Assembly (NCBI GenBank): GCA_051646105.1
Contig: JBOFCO010000144.1
Location: 1-35,192, forward strand
Source: JBOFCO01 sp051646105
GTDB lineage: Bacteria; Pseudomonadota; Alphaproteobacteria; Rhodobacterales; Rhodobacteraceae
Length of the DNA stretch: 35,192 bases
Direction of reading: 5' to 3'
The notes under the pieces are model-generated. The model worked only from the letters and a program-made list of their open reading frames with translations. It was not told the origin of the DNA and made no database searches. A program made the translations under genes and the position numbers. Shown one piece after another: positions 1 to 7,229 of this stretch. Within the stretch, counting starts at the first letter, position 1. Each line of letters begins with the position of its first letter.

Positions 1-8
1 CGGACATC

Positions 9-1826
9 ATGGAACTTCGCAACATCGCGATCATCGCGCACGTCGACCACGGCAAGACCACGCTGGTGGACGAGCTTCTGAAGCAGTCGGGCGCGTTCCG
101 TGAAAACCAGCAGGTCACCGAACGGGCGATGGATTCGAATGACATCGAACGCGAACGCGGCATCACCATCCTTGCGAAATGCACATCTGTCGAATGGAAG
201 GGCACACGCATCAACATCGTCGACACCCCCGGCCACGCCGATTTCGGGGGGGAGGTCGAGCGCATCCTGTCGATGGTTGATGGCGTCTGCCTGCTTGTCG
301 ATGCCGCAGAAGGGCCGATGCCGCAGACAAAATTCGTGACATCGAAGGCGCTGGCACTCGGCCTGCGGCCCATTGTCGTGCTGAACAAGGTCGACAAGCC
401 CGATGCCGAACCCGACCGCGCCCTGAACGAGGTGTTCGATCTGTTTGCCAACCTTGGCGCCAATGACGATCAGCTCGATTTCCCGCATCTTTACGCCTCG
501 GGCCGGGCGGGCTGGGCCGATGCCGACCTTGACGGGCCGCGTCAGGATCTGTCCGCACTGTTCGACATGATCGTGGATCACGTCCCCGCGCCGAAGCAGA
601 TCGCGCGGGTCGAGGAACCCTTTACCATGCTGGCCACCACGTTGTCGGCCGATCCGTTCATCGGCCGCATTCTGACCGGTCGCGTTGAAAGCGGGCGGCT
701 GCGCGTGGGTGAACAGGTCAAGGCGCTGACCCGTGACGGCGAACGGATCGAGCAGTTCCGCTGCACCAAGGTCATGGCATTTCGTGGTCTGGCGCAGGCG
801 GCCATCGATGTGGCCGAGGCAGGCGATATCGTGACCATCGCCGGCATGACGAAAGCCACCGTCGCCGACACGCTGTGCGCGCCGGAAGTGGAAACCGCCC
901 TGCCCGCGCAACCGATCGATCCGCCAACGATTTCAGTCACCTTCGGCATCAACGACAGCCCGCTGGCGGGCCGCGACGGCAACAAGGTGCAAAGCCGCGT
1001 CATCCGCGAACGTCTGATGAAAGAAGCCGAACTCAACGTCGCCATCAAGGTCGAGGATACGCCGGGTGGCGATGCCTTCATCGTGTCCGGGCGCGGCGAA
1101 TTGCAGATGGGCGTGCTGATCGAAAACATGCGCCGTGAAGGGTTCGAACTGTCGATCTCCCGTCCGCGGGTGATCTTCCGTGACATCGACGGTGTCCGGC
1201 ATGAACCGATCGAGGAAGCTATCATCGATGTCGATGACGAATATTCGGGTGCGGTGATCGACAAGATCACCGGGCAGCGCAAGGGCGATCTGGTGGAAAT
1301 GAAACCGGCGGGCGCGGGCAAGACCCGGATCATAGCCCATGTGCCGTCGCGCGGCCTGATCGGCTATCACGGCGAATTCCTGACCGACACGCGCGGCACC
1401 GGCGTCCTGAACCGGATTTTCCATTCCTGGGCCCCGCACAAGGGCGCGATCCAGGGTCGCCGGGTGGGCGTTCTGATCTCGATGGAAAACGGCACCTCGG
1501 TCGCCTACGCGCTTTGGAACCTGGAAGACCGCGGTCGCATGTTCATCGGCCCGCAGGAGCCGGTCTATGAAGGCATGATCATCGGCGAGCATTCGCGCGA
1601 CAACGATCTGGAAGTGAACCCGCTGAAGGGCAAGAAACTGACCAACGTGCGGGCCAGCGGCACGGATGAGGCCGTGCGGTTGACCCCGCATATCCGTTTC
1701 AGCCTTGAAGAAGCCATCGCCTATATCGACGATGACGAACTGGTCGAGGTAACGCCGAAATCGGTGCGGCTGCGCAAGCGGGAACTTGATCCGCACGAAC
1801 GCAAGCGTCAGGCACGGGCAAGCTGA
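9..1826 (+). CDS. typA: Ribosome-associated GTPase TypA/BipA
   Basis: Translational GTPase that binds the 70S ribosome at the elongation-factor site and supports ribosome assembly and stress or cold adaptation. The 605-aa length is normal for the family. The G-domain motifs are intact: the P-loop AHVDHGKT at residues 10-17, RGITI around 50-54 (switch I), DTPGH at 72-76 and NKVD at 126-129. EF-Tu-like domain 2 and the BipA-specific C-terminal region follow, with GRGELQMGVL and the LIGYHGEF segment. The ATG at 9 is only eight bases into the window, so its ribosome binding site cannot be judged, but the N-terminus MELRNIAIIAHVDHGKTT is what the family expects. It ends just before the convergent AraC-type gene. 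Confidence 0.97.
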   Translation: MELRNIAIIAHVDHGKTTLVDELLKQSGAFRENQQVTERAMDSNDIERERGITILAKCTSVEWKGTRINIVDTPGHADFGGEVERILSMVDGVCLLVDAAEGPMPQTKFVTSKALALGLRPIVVLNKVDKPDAEPDRALNEVFDLFANLGANDDQLDFPHLYASGRAGWADADLDGPRQDLSALFDMIVDHVPAPKQIARVEEPFTMLATTLSADPFIGRILTGRVESGRLRVGEQVKALTRDGERIEQFRCTKVMAFRGLAQAAIDVAEAGDIVTIAGMTKATVADTLCAPEVETALPAQPIDPPTISVTFGINDSPLAGRDGNKVQSRVIRERLMKEAELNVAIKVEDTPGGDAFIVSGRGELQMGVLIENMRREGFELSISRPRVIFRDIDGVRHEPIEEAIIDVDDEYSGAVIDKITGQRKGDLVEMKPAGAGKTRIIAHVPSRGLIGYHGEFLTDTRGTGVLNRIFHSWAPHKGAIQGRRVGVLISMENGTSVAYALWNLEDRGRMFIGPQEPVYEGMIIGEHSRDNDLEVNPLKGKKLTNVRASGTDEAVRLTPHIRFSLEEAIAYIDDDELVEVTPKSVRLRKRELDPHERKRQARAS

Positions 1827-1862
1827 CGGCCCGCGAACGGCAAAGGCCCGGCATGGCAGGAG

Positions 1863-2615
1863 TCAGGGCTCCTGCACATGCTCTTCAACAAGCGGCGTCC
1901 GCAGGTCGTGGAAATCCGTGATCGCCGCCAGAACATGCGACGGTGAAAGCCCGAACATCTCGCGGAATGCCCGCGACAGGTGCGCGGAATCGGAAAAGCC
2001 CGCTTCATGTGCAGAAGCCGTCAGGGACCGACCTGTCAAAGCCAGTGTCATGGCGGATTCCAGCCTTCGCCAGACGCGGTGGCGGCGGAACGGCACCTGG
2101 GTTTCCTCGACAAACAGGTGACGGAGTCTGGATTGCGACAGATCCGCTTCCGGCATCTGCCCCGCCCTTTGCCGCGTGGCGTGAAGAATGGCCGCAACGC
2201 GCGCATCCGTCCCGCGCACCTGTTCCTGCCGTTCCGGCAATATGCGTGCCAGTTGCCGCCTTAGCCTGTCGCCCATGCCCTCGGAACCGGCCTCAATGCT
2301 GGCAGCCAAGTTACGGGGCCAGTCGTTTGCAGGCAGCCCCGTGACGCAATCCTGCGGGAACCTCCCCTTGGCGCGGCACGCCCATGGACTGCCAAGCGCA
2401 AGATACACGACGATTGCGCGGCGGTTGCCAAAATCCGGCCTGTGCAAAAGCCCCGGTGGGATATAGGCGCAGGCGTGTTCGCTGATCTGCCCAGAAGCCC
2501 GGATCGCAATCGGTCCGTCAAGGCTGCAGATGATGGCCTGGGCGGCATGACGATGAAGGCCAAGGTCGCCAAGGTTGCCGGAAAACACGATCAGGTCATC
2601 CAGAAAGATCAGCAC
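1863..2615 (-). CDS. AraC-family transcriptional regulator
   Basis: About 250 aa. The N-terminal part (about 1-110) looks like a small cupin-type sensor (LHRH near the start, then YIPPGLLHRP). The C-terminal 100 residues are a typical AraC double helix-turn-helix; the second helix region AGFSDSAHLSRAFREMFGLS matches the family signature. The start is a GTG at 2615 behind a purine-rich stretch (AAAGGGGCAGG on the minus strand). It is divergent from a four-helix membrane protein, with 118 bp between the two starts, so that gene is its most likely target. The effector cannot be told from sequence. The end is convergent with typA, with only about 36 bp between the stops. Confidence 0.9.
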   Translation of the reverse strand: MLIFLDDLIVFSGNLGDLGLHRHAAQAIICSLDGPIAIRASGQISEHACAYIPPGLLHRPDFGNRRAIVVYLALGSPWACRAKGRFPQDCVTGLPANDWPRNLAASIEAGSEGMGDRLRRQLARILPERQEQVRGTDARVAAILHATRQRAGQMPEADLSQSRLRHLFVEETQVPFRRHRVWRRLESAMTLALTGRSLTASAHEAGFSDSAHLSRAFREMFGLSPSHVLAAITDFHDLRTPLVEEHVQEP

Positions 2616-2647
2616 CCGACCTGCCCCTTTATCGCCGGCTCGACCAA

Positions 2648-2693
2648 AGTCGTGTGTGATTTAGCCGTTCGATACAAGTCGGATGAAAGTCGA
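2648..2693. promoter_or_regulatory. Three AAGTCG repeats in the araC-like/membrane protein intergenic region
   Basis: AAGTCG occurs in the same orientation at 2648-2653, 2677-2682 and 2688-2693. The last two are 11 bp apart, about one helical turn, which is how AraC-family monomers often sit on DNA. Position between the divergent genes suits an operator. The assignment is inference; six-base repeats can arise by chance. Confidence 0.35.
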
Positions 2694-2705
2694 GGGGATA
2701 GATCA

Positions 2706-2722
2706 GGGTTTGTCGCAAACCC
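2706..2722 (+). promoter_or_regulatory. Perfect inverted repeat directly before a Shine-Dalgarno
   Basis: GGGTTTG-TCG-CAAACCC is a perfect 7-bp stem with a 3-base loop. It ends immediately before GGAGAA at 2723, the ribosome binding site of the membrane protein starting at 2734. It could be an operator half or an mRNA hairpin that affects translation. There is no T-run, so it is not a terminator. Confidence 0.4.
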
Positions 2723-2733
2723 GGAGAATCCTG

Positions 2734-3186
2734 ATGTTTCTTGCCTATTCCACATCCGTCGGACTGTTGCTTGCGTCCGGTTTCCTTTTTACGGGGCTGC
2801 TGACCGGGGTCTGGAAATATCTTGAGATGCGCCGCAGCAAACAGGCGGTGGCCCCGGTCTATGTCGATATCGCGCATCGCGCAGCGCTCATGTATTCATT
2901 CGCCATGACGCTGCTGTCCTTGCTGACCCTGCAAACGACACTGTCGCAAATGCAGCAGCTTGTGCTTCTGGGCATTCTGGCGGGCAGCTTCGCCTTTGCG
3001 GTCGGTTCCTATATTCTGCACGGTCTGTTGCAGGATACCGACAACCAGTTCCGCAAACCTTTCGTTCTGGGCAAACGCAGGCTGCACGGGGCAACAGCGG
3101 ATATCGTCATGGTAATAAAGGGCGGGGCTGAACTGGTCGCGGCCGCAGGGCTGATGGCGGGGTTTTGGCAAGCCCTGAACCCATGA
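2734..3186 (+). CDS. Four-helix integral membrane protein of unknown function
   Basis: 150 aa with about four hydrophobic helices (roughly 6-28, 49-66, 73-95 and 125-143). I chose the ATG at 2734 over the upstream in-frame ATG at 2683 because GGAGAA lies a few bases ahead of it and the first helix then starts at once. Histidines sit at helix edges (H48 in DIAHRAALMY, H96 in YILHGLLQDTDNQ), and the loop DTDNQFRKP is strikingly polar. The size and the AHRA-type motif faintly recall the small four-helix styrene-oxide isomerase/hydroxylaminobenzene mutase group, where helix histidines bind heme. That is only a resemblance and I do not assign the function. It is divergent from the AraC-type regulator. 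Confidence 0.8.
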   Translation: MFLAYSTSVGLLLASGFLFTGLLTGVWKYLEMRRSKQAVAPVYVDIAHRAALMYSFAMTLLSLLTLQTTLSQMQQLVLLGILAGSFAFAVGSYILHGLLQDTDNQFRKPFVLGKRRLHGATADIVMVIKGGAELVAAAGLMAGFWQALNP

Positions 3187-3218
3187 ACGGCCACCTGCCG
3201 GATGGGCAGGCGCTTCAC

Positions 3219-3845
3219 TCAACTCCCCAGAATCACCTTCACGTAGTTCCGCGTTTCGTCATAGGGCGGCACGCCCTTATGCTTGGCGACCGCTTCCGGC
3301 CCGGCGTTATAGGCAGCCAGCGCCAGCTTCCAGTTGCCAAAGCGGTCATACATCATCCGCAGATAGCGCGCACCGCCTTCCAGGTTTTCCTGCGGATCCT
3401 CGGGGTTGACGCCCAGCCGAGCGGCAGTTTCGGGCATAAGCTGCGCCAGTCCGGTCGCCCCTTTCGGCGACACGGCGCCGGGGTTCCAGCCGCTTTCCTG
3501 CTGCACCAGCCGCAGGAACAGGTCCTCGGGCACGCCATGCTTGCGCGCGACCTTGCGGGCATGGGCCAGAAAGGCCCCCTTGTATTTGCCGTTGTAGCGG
3601 GGCGCGACACCGCTTTCCGCCGTCTTGCCCTTGGGCGTCAGCCGGACCGAACCATTGTACTGGCTGGCCAGACGGCCATCCAGCAGTGCTGCCTTTGAAC
3701 GGAACCCCGAAAGACCGGAACTGGACAGGGTGCGCGATTCTGCCAGCGCGGATTGCGGCAATGCAAGAACGATGACAGCAGCCCAAGCCGCGCGGGTCAG
3801 ATGACCGCGATCCCGTATCGCCCCTGCCCGCTGCCGCCCTGTCAA
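3219..3845 (-). CDS. Lytic transglycosylase, SLT domain (GH23)
   Basis: Periplasmic muramidase of the Slt70-like family that cleaves the MurNAc-GlcNAc bond with formation of 1,6-anhydro-MurNAc. The SLT core is complete: the catalytic Glu in QQESGWNP (about residue 117), then GATGLAQLMPETAARLG, and the AAYNAGPEAV segment near the end. A hydrophobic signal sequence ending in ALPQSALA precedes the mature part. The start is uncertain. I favour the TTG at 3845, which leaves a short basic n-region before the signal helix. An in-frame ATG at 3947 would add 34 residues with no coding character and reach towards the ssb promoter region. The gene is convergent with the preceding membrane protein and divergent from ssb. 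Confidence 0.88.
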   Translation of the reverse strand: MTGRQRAGAIRDRGHLTRAAWAAVIVLALPQSALAESRTLSSSGLSGFRSKAALLDGRLASQYNGSVRLTPKGKTAESGVAPRYNGKYKGAFLAHARKVARKHGVPEDLFLRLVQQESGWNPGAVSPKGATGLAQLMPETAARLGVNPEDPQENLEGGARYLRMMYDRFGNWKLALAAYNAGPEAVAKHKGVPPYDETRNYVKVILGS

Positions 3846-4037
3846 GCCGGTCCCCGCCCTGTTGCCCCTGTCACGGTCAGCGTGACGATACACGAAATCC
3901 CCCCGACCGCGCCAGCCCCCGGTTGCCTGCCCCTGCGGCGGCCCCACGCCACCCGCAATGTTTTGCGCAAAGATTTACCTGTCGTTCATCCTGATCGAAT
4001 GTTTTAACACCGGACGAAAGATTCGAGGGAGAACGCC

Positions 4038-4550
4038 ATGGCTGGTTCGGTCAACAAGGTCATCATCATCGGCAACCTGGGCCGCGACCCGGAAGTGCGC
4101 AGTTTTCAGAACGGCGGCAAGGTGTGCAACCTGCGCATCGCCACCTCGGAAAGCTGGCGCGACAAGAACAGCGGCGAGCGCAAGGAACGCACCGAGTGGC
4201 ACAGCGTGGCGATCCTGAACGAAAACCTTGTGAAGATCGCCGAGCAATATCTGCGCAAGGGATCGAAGGTCTATATCGAGGGCCAGCTTGAAACCCGGAA
4301 GTGGCAGGACCAGTCCGGGGCCGACCGTTATTCGACGGAAGTGGTTCTGCGGCCCTATCGCGGTGAACTGACCCTGCTTGACGGTCGTGGCGAAGGCGGC
4401 GGCGGCGGACAGGGCGGCGGCTATGATGATCCCGGCTATGGCGGCGGCTACGGTGGTGGAAACCAGGGCAGTGGTGGTCAAGGCGGCGGCCAGGGTGGCG
4501 GGCAATCCGGTGGCGGCGGACGCGACTACGACGACGAAATCCCGTTCTGA
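4038..4550 (+). CDS. ssb: Single-stranded DNA-binding protein
   Basis: Binds and protects single-stranded DNA in replication, recombination and repair. The 170-aa protein has the OB-fold at about 1-112, starting NKVIIIGNLGRDPEVR and including TEWHSV and YIEGQLETRKWQD. A Gly/Gln-rich flexible linker (about 115-160) follows, and the acidic tip DYDDEIPF, which recruits partner proteins, is intact. The ATG at 4038 follows GAGGGAGA, a good ribosome binding site. It is a single-gene unit here, divergent from the lytic transglycosylase and convergent with the DUF1203 gene. I looked for an alphaproteobacterial LexA box upstream and did not find a convincing one. Confidence 0.97.
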   Translation: MAGSVNKVIIIGNLGRDPEVRSFQNGGKVCNLRIATSESWRDKNSGERKERTEWHSVAILNENLVKIAEQYLRKGSKVYIEGQLETRKWQDQSGADRYSTEVVLRPYRGELTLLDGRGEGGGGGQGGGYDDPGYGGGYGGGNQGSGGQGGGQGGGQSGGGGRDYDDEIPF

Positions 4551-4575
4551 CCGCAACCGGCCTGCCCCGGTGGAC

Positions 4576-5040
4576 TCATGCTTTGTCGACGCGCAGTTGA
4601 AAGCAGTTGTTACGCGCTGACCGAATATGGACAAAGTCCACCGTCGGCATGGCAAAAAGTTCGGTTAGCCGATGCTCAACCCGTGCGACAGGTACGACGC
4701 CGCCAGTGCCGTAGACAATCCTTTCACTGCTGTCATAGCCGCGCAGCAGATAGTCGGGTGAAGACTTCAGAATCGGTGGCAAACCCCTGCCCGCATGACG
4801 TTCACAGTCATCCCCGCACAGGAAGATGGGCCCAAGCTCCGCATAGGGGTTGATCGTCTGGAACGGGCGATAGGCCAGGATCAGCATCGGCCTGCCTTTC
4901 GGCACGAAATCCAGACAGTGACGGCACGGGTTCCCTTCGCCATCGGAAATGGTGCGCTCCGGTGCCTGCCCGTTGGCATCGGGGGCACCCTTCCGGTAAG
5001 CGCTGGCATGATCCGCGTGCATCGCCTGATAGACAAACAT
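4576..5040 (-). CDS. DUF1203 family protein
   Basis: 154 aa from the ATG at 5040, which has AAGGAAA just ahead of it; an upstream in-frame ATG at 5085 lacks this. The N-terminal half fits the DUF1203 pattern: a segment with PCRHCLDFVPKG, then ILAYRPF and PYAELGPIFLCGDDC. Function of the family is unknown. The paired cysteines in PCRHC and the further one in CGDDCERH could bind a metal, but this is inference. No signal peptide or membrane helix is seen, so it is probably cytoplasmic. It lies downstream of aroB on the same strand with a 162-bp gap that holds a 17-bp tandem repeat, so cotranscription is uncertain. Confidence 0.8.
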   Translation of the reverse strand: MFVYQAMHADHASAYRKGAPDANGQAPERTISDGEGNPCRHCLDFVPKGRPMLILAYRPFQTINPYAELGPIFLCGDDCERHAGRGLPPILKSSPDYLLRGYDSSERIVYGTGGVVPVARVEHRLTELFAMPTVDFVHIRSARNNCFQLRVDKA

Positions 5041-5142
5041 CGTGCGGTTTCCTTCTGTGAGGGATGGTTTCCATCCAACCTTCACAGAAGCGCCGCGCCA
5101 TCGCGACCCGGAAGCTGCGCAATCGTATCCTGTGCCGGACGA

Positions 5143-5210
5143 CCTGTCAGATCGATGGGCCTGCCAGATCGACGGCTCTGTCAGATCGACGGGTCTGCCA
5201 GATCAATGTC
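5143..5210. repeat. Four-copy 17-bp tandem repeat at the aroB 3' end
   Basis: Four consecutive 17-bp units at 5143-5159, 5160-5176, 5177-5193 and 5194-5210. The consensus is YCTGYCAGATCGAYGGG; the first three copies differ at a few positions and the last diverges at its end. The last copy covers the aroB stop codon (5203-5205) and the last codon. The period is not a multiple of three. Copy number in such arrays often varies between strains. Confidence 0.85.
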
Positions 5211-6324
5211 GGGTCGAAAGCGCCTCTGCCATCAGGCCGCGTACGGTGTCGACAGACACGTCCGCCGAAACGAAGGTTTCACCGATGCTGCGGGCGAGGA
5301 TGAACCGCAGCCTGCCGTCCTGCACCTTCTTGTCCTGCGCCATCAGATCCATCAGGGCGTCGGCATCGGGCAGACCGCCCGCAATGTCTGCCAGATCGGT
5401 CTTCATCCCCATGGCTCGCAGATGGGCACGGACCCGACTGGTCGCCTCCTGCGCACAAAGACCAAGGCGCTGGCTTAACTCAAAGGCCAGCGCACAGCCG
5501 ATGGAAACACCTTCACCGTGCAGCAGCCGGTCGGAATAACCTGTCGCTGCCTCAAGCGCATGACCGAAGGTATGACCAAGGTTCAGCAGCGCGCGTTCGG
5601 CTTCTTCGGTTTCGTCGCGGGCGACGATTTCGGCCTTGATCGCAACCGACCGCTGCACCGCAACCTGGCGCAGCGCCGCGTCGCCCTGCGCCAACGCCGG
5701 GCCGTTGACCTCCAGCCAGTCGAAAAACGCCTGATCCCACAGCAGCCCGTATTTCACCACCTCGCCATAACCGGCGAGAAAGTCGCGCGGCGGCAGCGTT
5801 TGCAGCACATCGATGTCGGCCAGCACAAGCGACGGCTGGTGAAAGGCCCCGATCAGGTTCTTGCCGTGGGATGAATTGATGCCGGTCTTGCCCCCGACAG
5901 AACTGTCGACCTGGGCCAACAGGGTCGTCGGCACCTGCACAAACCGGACGCCACGCCGCAGGATCGCCGCGGCAAATCCGACCAGATCCCCGATCACACC
6001 GCCGCCGAAAGCCACGACGACATCGCGGCGCTCCACCTTTTCTGCCAGCAGCCATTCGACAACGCGGGTCAGATGCGGCCAGGATTTCGTCGCCTCGCCC
6101 GCCGGAAGCGCCAGATGCGAGACGGCGATTCCCGTTGCCGCAAATGCTTCGCGCAGATGATCCAGATGCAGGGCGGCGACGGTTTCATCGGTGACGACCG
6201 CAACGCGGGGACGGCGCAGCAGCGGCGCGATTTCCGCACCGGCACGCGGCAGCAGCCCCTGCCCGATCCGCACGTCGTAGCTGCGCGGACCAAGGGCCAC
6301 CCGCACGGTATCCGCCATCGTCAT
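5203..6324 (-). CDS. aroB: 3-Dehydroquinate synthase
   Basis: Second step of the shikimate pathway: converts DAHP to 3-dehydroquinate using NAD+ and a divalent metal in the cytoplasm. The 373-aa length is typical. Diagnostic segments are present: GGGVIGDLVGFAA (nucleotide binding), the lysine region VGGKTGINSSHGKNLIGAFHQP, GEVVKYGLL with a metal-ligand Glu, and LGHTFGHALE and LLHGEGVSIG with metal-ligand histidines. The start at 6324 overlaps the aroK stop as ATGA, which indicates translational coupling; a second ATG two codons later is also possible. aroK-aroB is the common bacterial arrangement. Confidence 0.97.
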   Translation of the reverse strand: MTMADTVRVALGPRSYDVRIGQGLLPRAGAEIAPLLRRPRVAVVTDETVAALHLDHLREAFAATGIAVSHLALPAGEATKSWPHLTRVVEWLLAEKVERRDVVVAFGGGVIGDLVGFAAAILRRGVRFVQVPTTLLAQVDSSVGGKTGINSSHGKNLIGAFHQPSLVLADIDVLQTLPPRDFLAGYGEVVKYGLLWDQAFFDWLEVNGPALAQGDAALRQVAVQRSVAIKAEIVARDETEEAERALLNLGHTFGHALEAATGYSDRLLHGEGVSIGCALAFELSQRLGLCAQEATSRVRAHLRAMGMKTDLADIAGGLPDADALMDLMAQDKKVQDGRLRFILARSIGETFVSADVSVDTVRGLMAEALSTRH

Positions 6325-6872
6325 ACCTGTTCCTTTCCGATCACATCCGGCCGCGCTGCGAGTGCGTCAATCACACGATGCGCCATATCCTCGACAGTCT
6401 TCGGAGGGCCGGATTTCACCCGCACCTGTGCCAGCGCGTAGATCGGGCTGCGTTCGCCGTGAATCCTGCGCAATGTGCCCTGCGGGTCCGGGGTGCGCAG
6501 CAACGGGCGCGTCGTCTTGTGACGCACACGGGACCACAGGACATCGACATCTGCGTCCAGCCAGACCGAAACGCCCTTTTGCGCGATGCGATCCCGGTTT
6601 CGTTCCGACAGGAAGGCACCGCCACCCGTCGACAGCACGCAGGGCGCACCATCCAGCAGGCGATAGAGCACTTCTGTCTCGCGATCGCGAAAGAACGCTT
6701 CTCCGTCACGTGCGAAAATTTCGGCGATGGTCATGCTGGCCGCCCTGACGATTTCCTCGTCCGAATCAAGGAAGGGAACGTCAAGCAGACGGGCCAGCGC
6801 CGTGCCGACCGCCGTCTTTCCCGCCCCCATCATGCCGACAAGCACGATCGTCTTCTTTAGCCTGTCCGTCAC
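6321..6872 (-). CDS. aroK: Shikimate kinase
   Basis: Phosphorylates shikimate at the 3-position with ATP. 183 aa from the GTG at 6872, which is preceded by GGGGAAAAGG; the open frame extends much further upstream, but that part has no kinase homology and runs over the opposite small gene. Motifs: Walker A GMMGAGKT at residues 13-20, the shikimate-binding DSD around 36-38 and FFRDRE around 60-65, and STGGGAF at about 81-87. The lid segment includes HKTTRPLL with the conserved arginine. The gene leads the aroK-aroB operon and is divergent from the small membrane protein at 7095. Confidence 0.95.
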   Translation of the reverse strand: MTDRLKKTIVLVGMMGAGKTAVGTALARLLDVPFLDSDEEIVRAASMTIAEIFARDGEAFFRDRETEVLYRLLDGAPCVLSTGGGAFLSERNRDRIAQKGVSVWLDADVDVLWSRVRHKTTRPLLRTPDPQGTLRRIHGERSPIYALAQVRVKSGPPKTVEDMAHRVIDALAARPDVIGKEQV

Positions 6873-6992
6873 CCTTTTCCCCGGCCCGCTGTCCGTTTTG
6901 CCGTAATACAATGGCCCGATGTCCCCACGCCGACATGAAGCCCCTGTTCGGCCATGTCCCGCCACAGCCGTGAACTTTCTTCCCTGAATGAC

Positions 6993-7021
6993 GTGAACTT
7001 GCGGGAAATGCCATATATAAA
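6993..7021 (+). promoter_or_regulatory. Candidate sigma-70-type promoter for the 7095-8793 genes
   Basis: GTGAAC (6993-6998) and TATAAA (7016-7021) are separated by 17 bp. Transcription would start near 7028, downstream of the ATGs at 6954 and 7008, which supports the GTG at 7095 as the real start of the small protein. Pattern match only. Confidence 0.4.
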
Positions 7022-7094
7022 CGGCAGCAGGCCGCCGGTGGACACGGCCGAAGCAAAGCCGGGCCAACCGGCAGACAGACGAAGGCAGTTCGAC

Positions 7095-7229
7095 GTGAGA
7101 AGCATCATCAAGGCCCTTGCCGTTCTGGCGGTCATCGCTTTCATCGCGCTGATCGGCTATGCGTATCTGGGGCAGCAGGTGCCGCCGCAGGAAGAGATAC
7201 GCCAGCCGGTGACATTGGATGTTGAATAG
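7095..7229 (+). CDS. Small single-pass membrane protein, 44 aa
   Basis: From the GTG at 7095 the product starts MRSIIKALAVLAVIAFIALIG, a basic tip followed by one hydrophobic helix, and ends with a short polar tail (PPQEEIRQPVTLDVE). GAAGG lies about ten bases ahead. Longer in-frame starts at 6954 and 7008 would add residues without visible coding character and lie upstream of the promoter candidate. The stop overlaps the start of the next gene by 11 bp (7219), suggesting coupled translation. The helix could be an uncleaved anchor or a signal-like sequence. I do not recognise a named family. Confidence 0.6.
   Translation: MRSIIKALAVLAVIAFIALIGYAYLGQQVPPQEEIRQPVTLDVE

Noticed and set aside
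1856..1875. Hairpin GCAGGAG-TCAGGG-CTCCTGC between typA and the AraC gene as terminator
   Set aside because: Seven-bp stem but no T-run on either side; part lies inside the AraC-type gene.
3192..3210. Hairpin CCTGCC-GGATG-GGCAGG between convergent genes as terminator
   Set aside because: Six-bp stem without a T-run; may stop transcription but not supported enough.
3960..4037. Possible LexA (SOS) box ahead of ssb
   Set aside because: GTTC occurs, but no second half-site is at the alphaproteobacterial spacing (GTTC-N7-GTTC).
5203..6324. Long opposite-strand frames over aroB, typA, pepA and other genes
   Set aside because: They are shadows of real genes in high-GC DNA, with no family motifs or ribosome binding sites.
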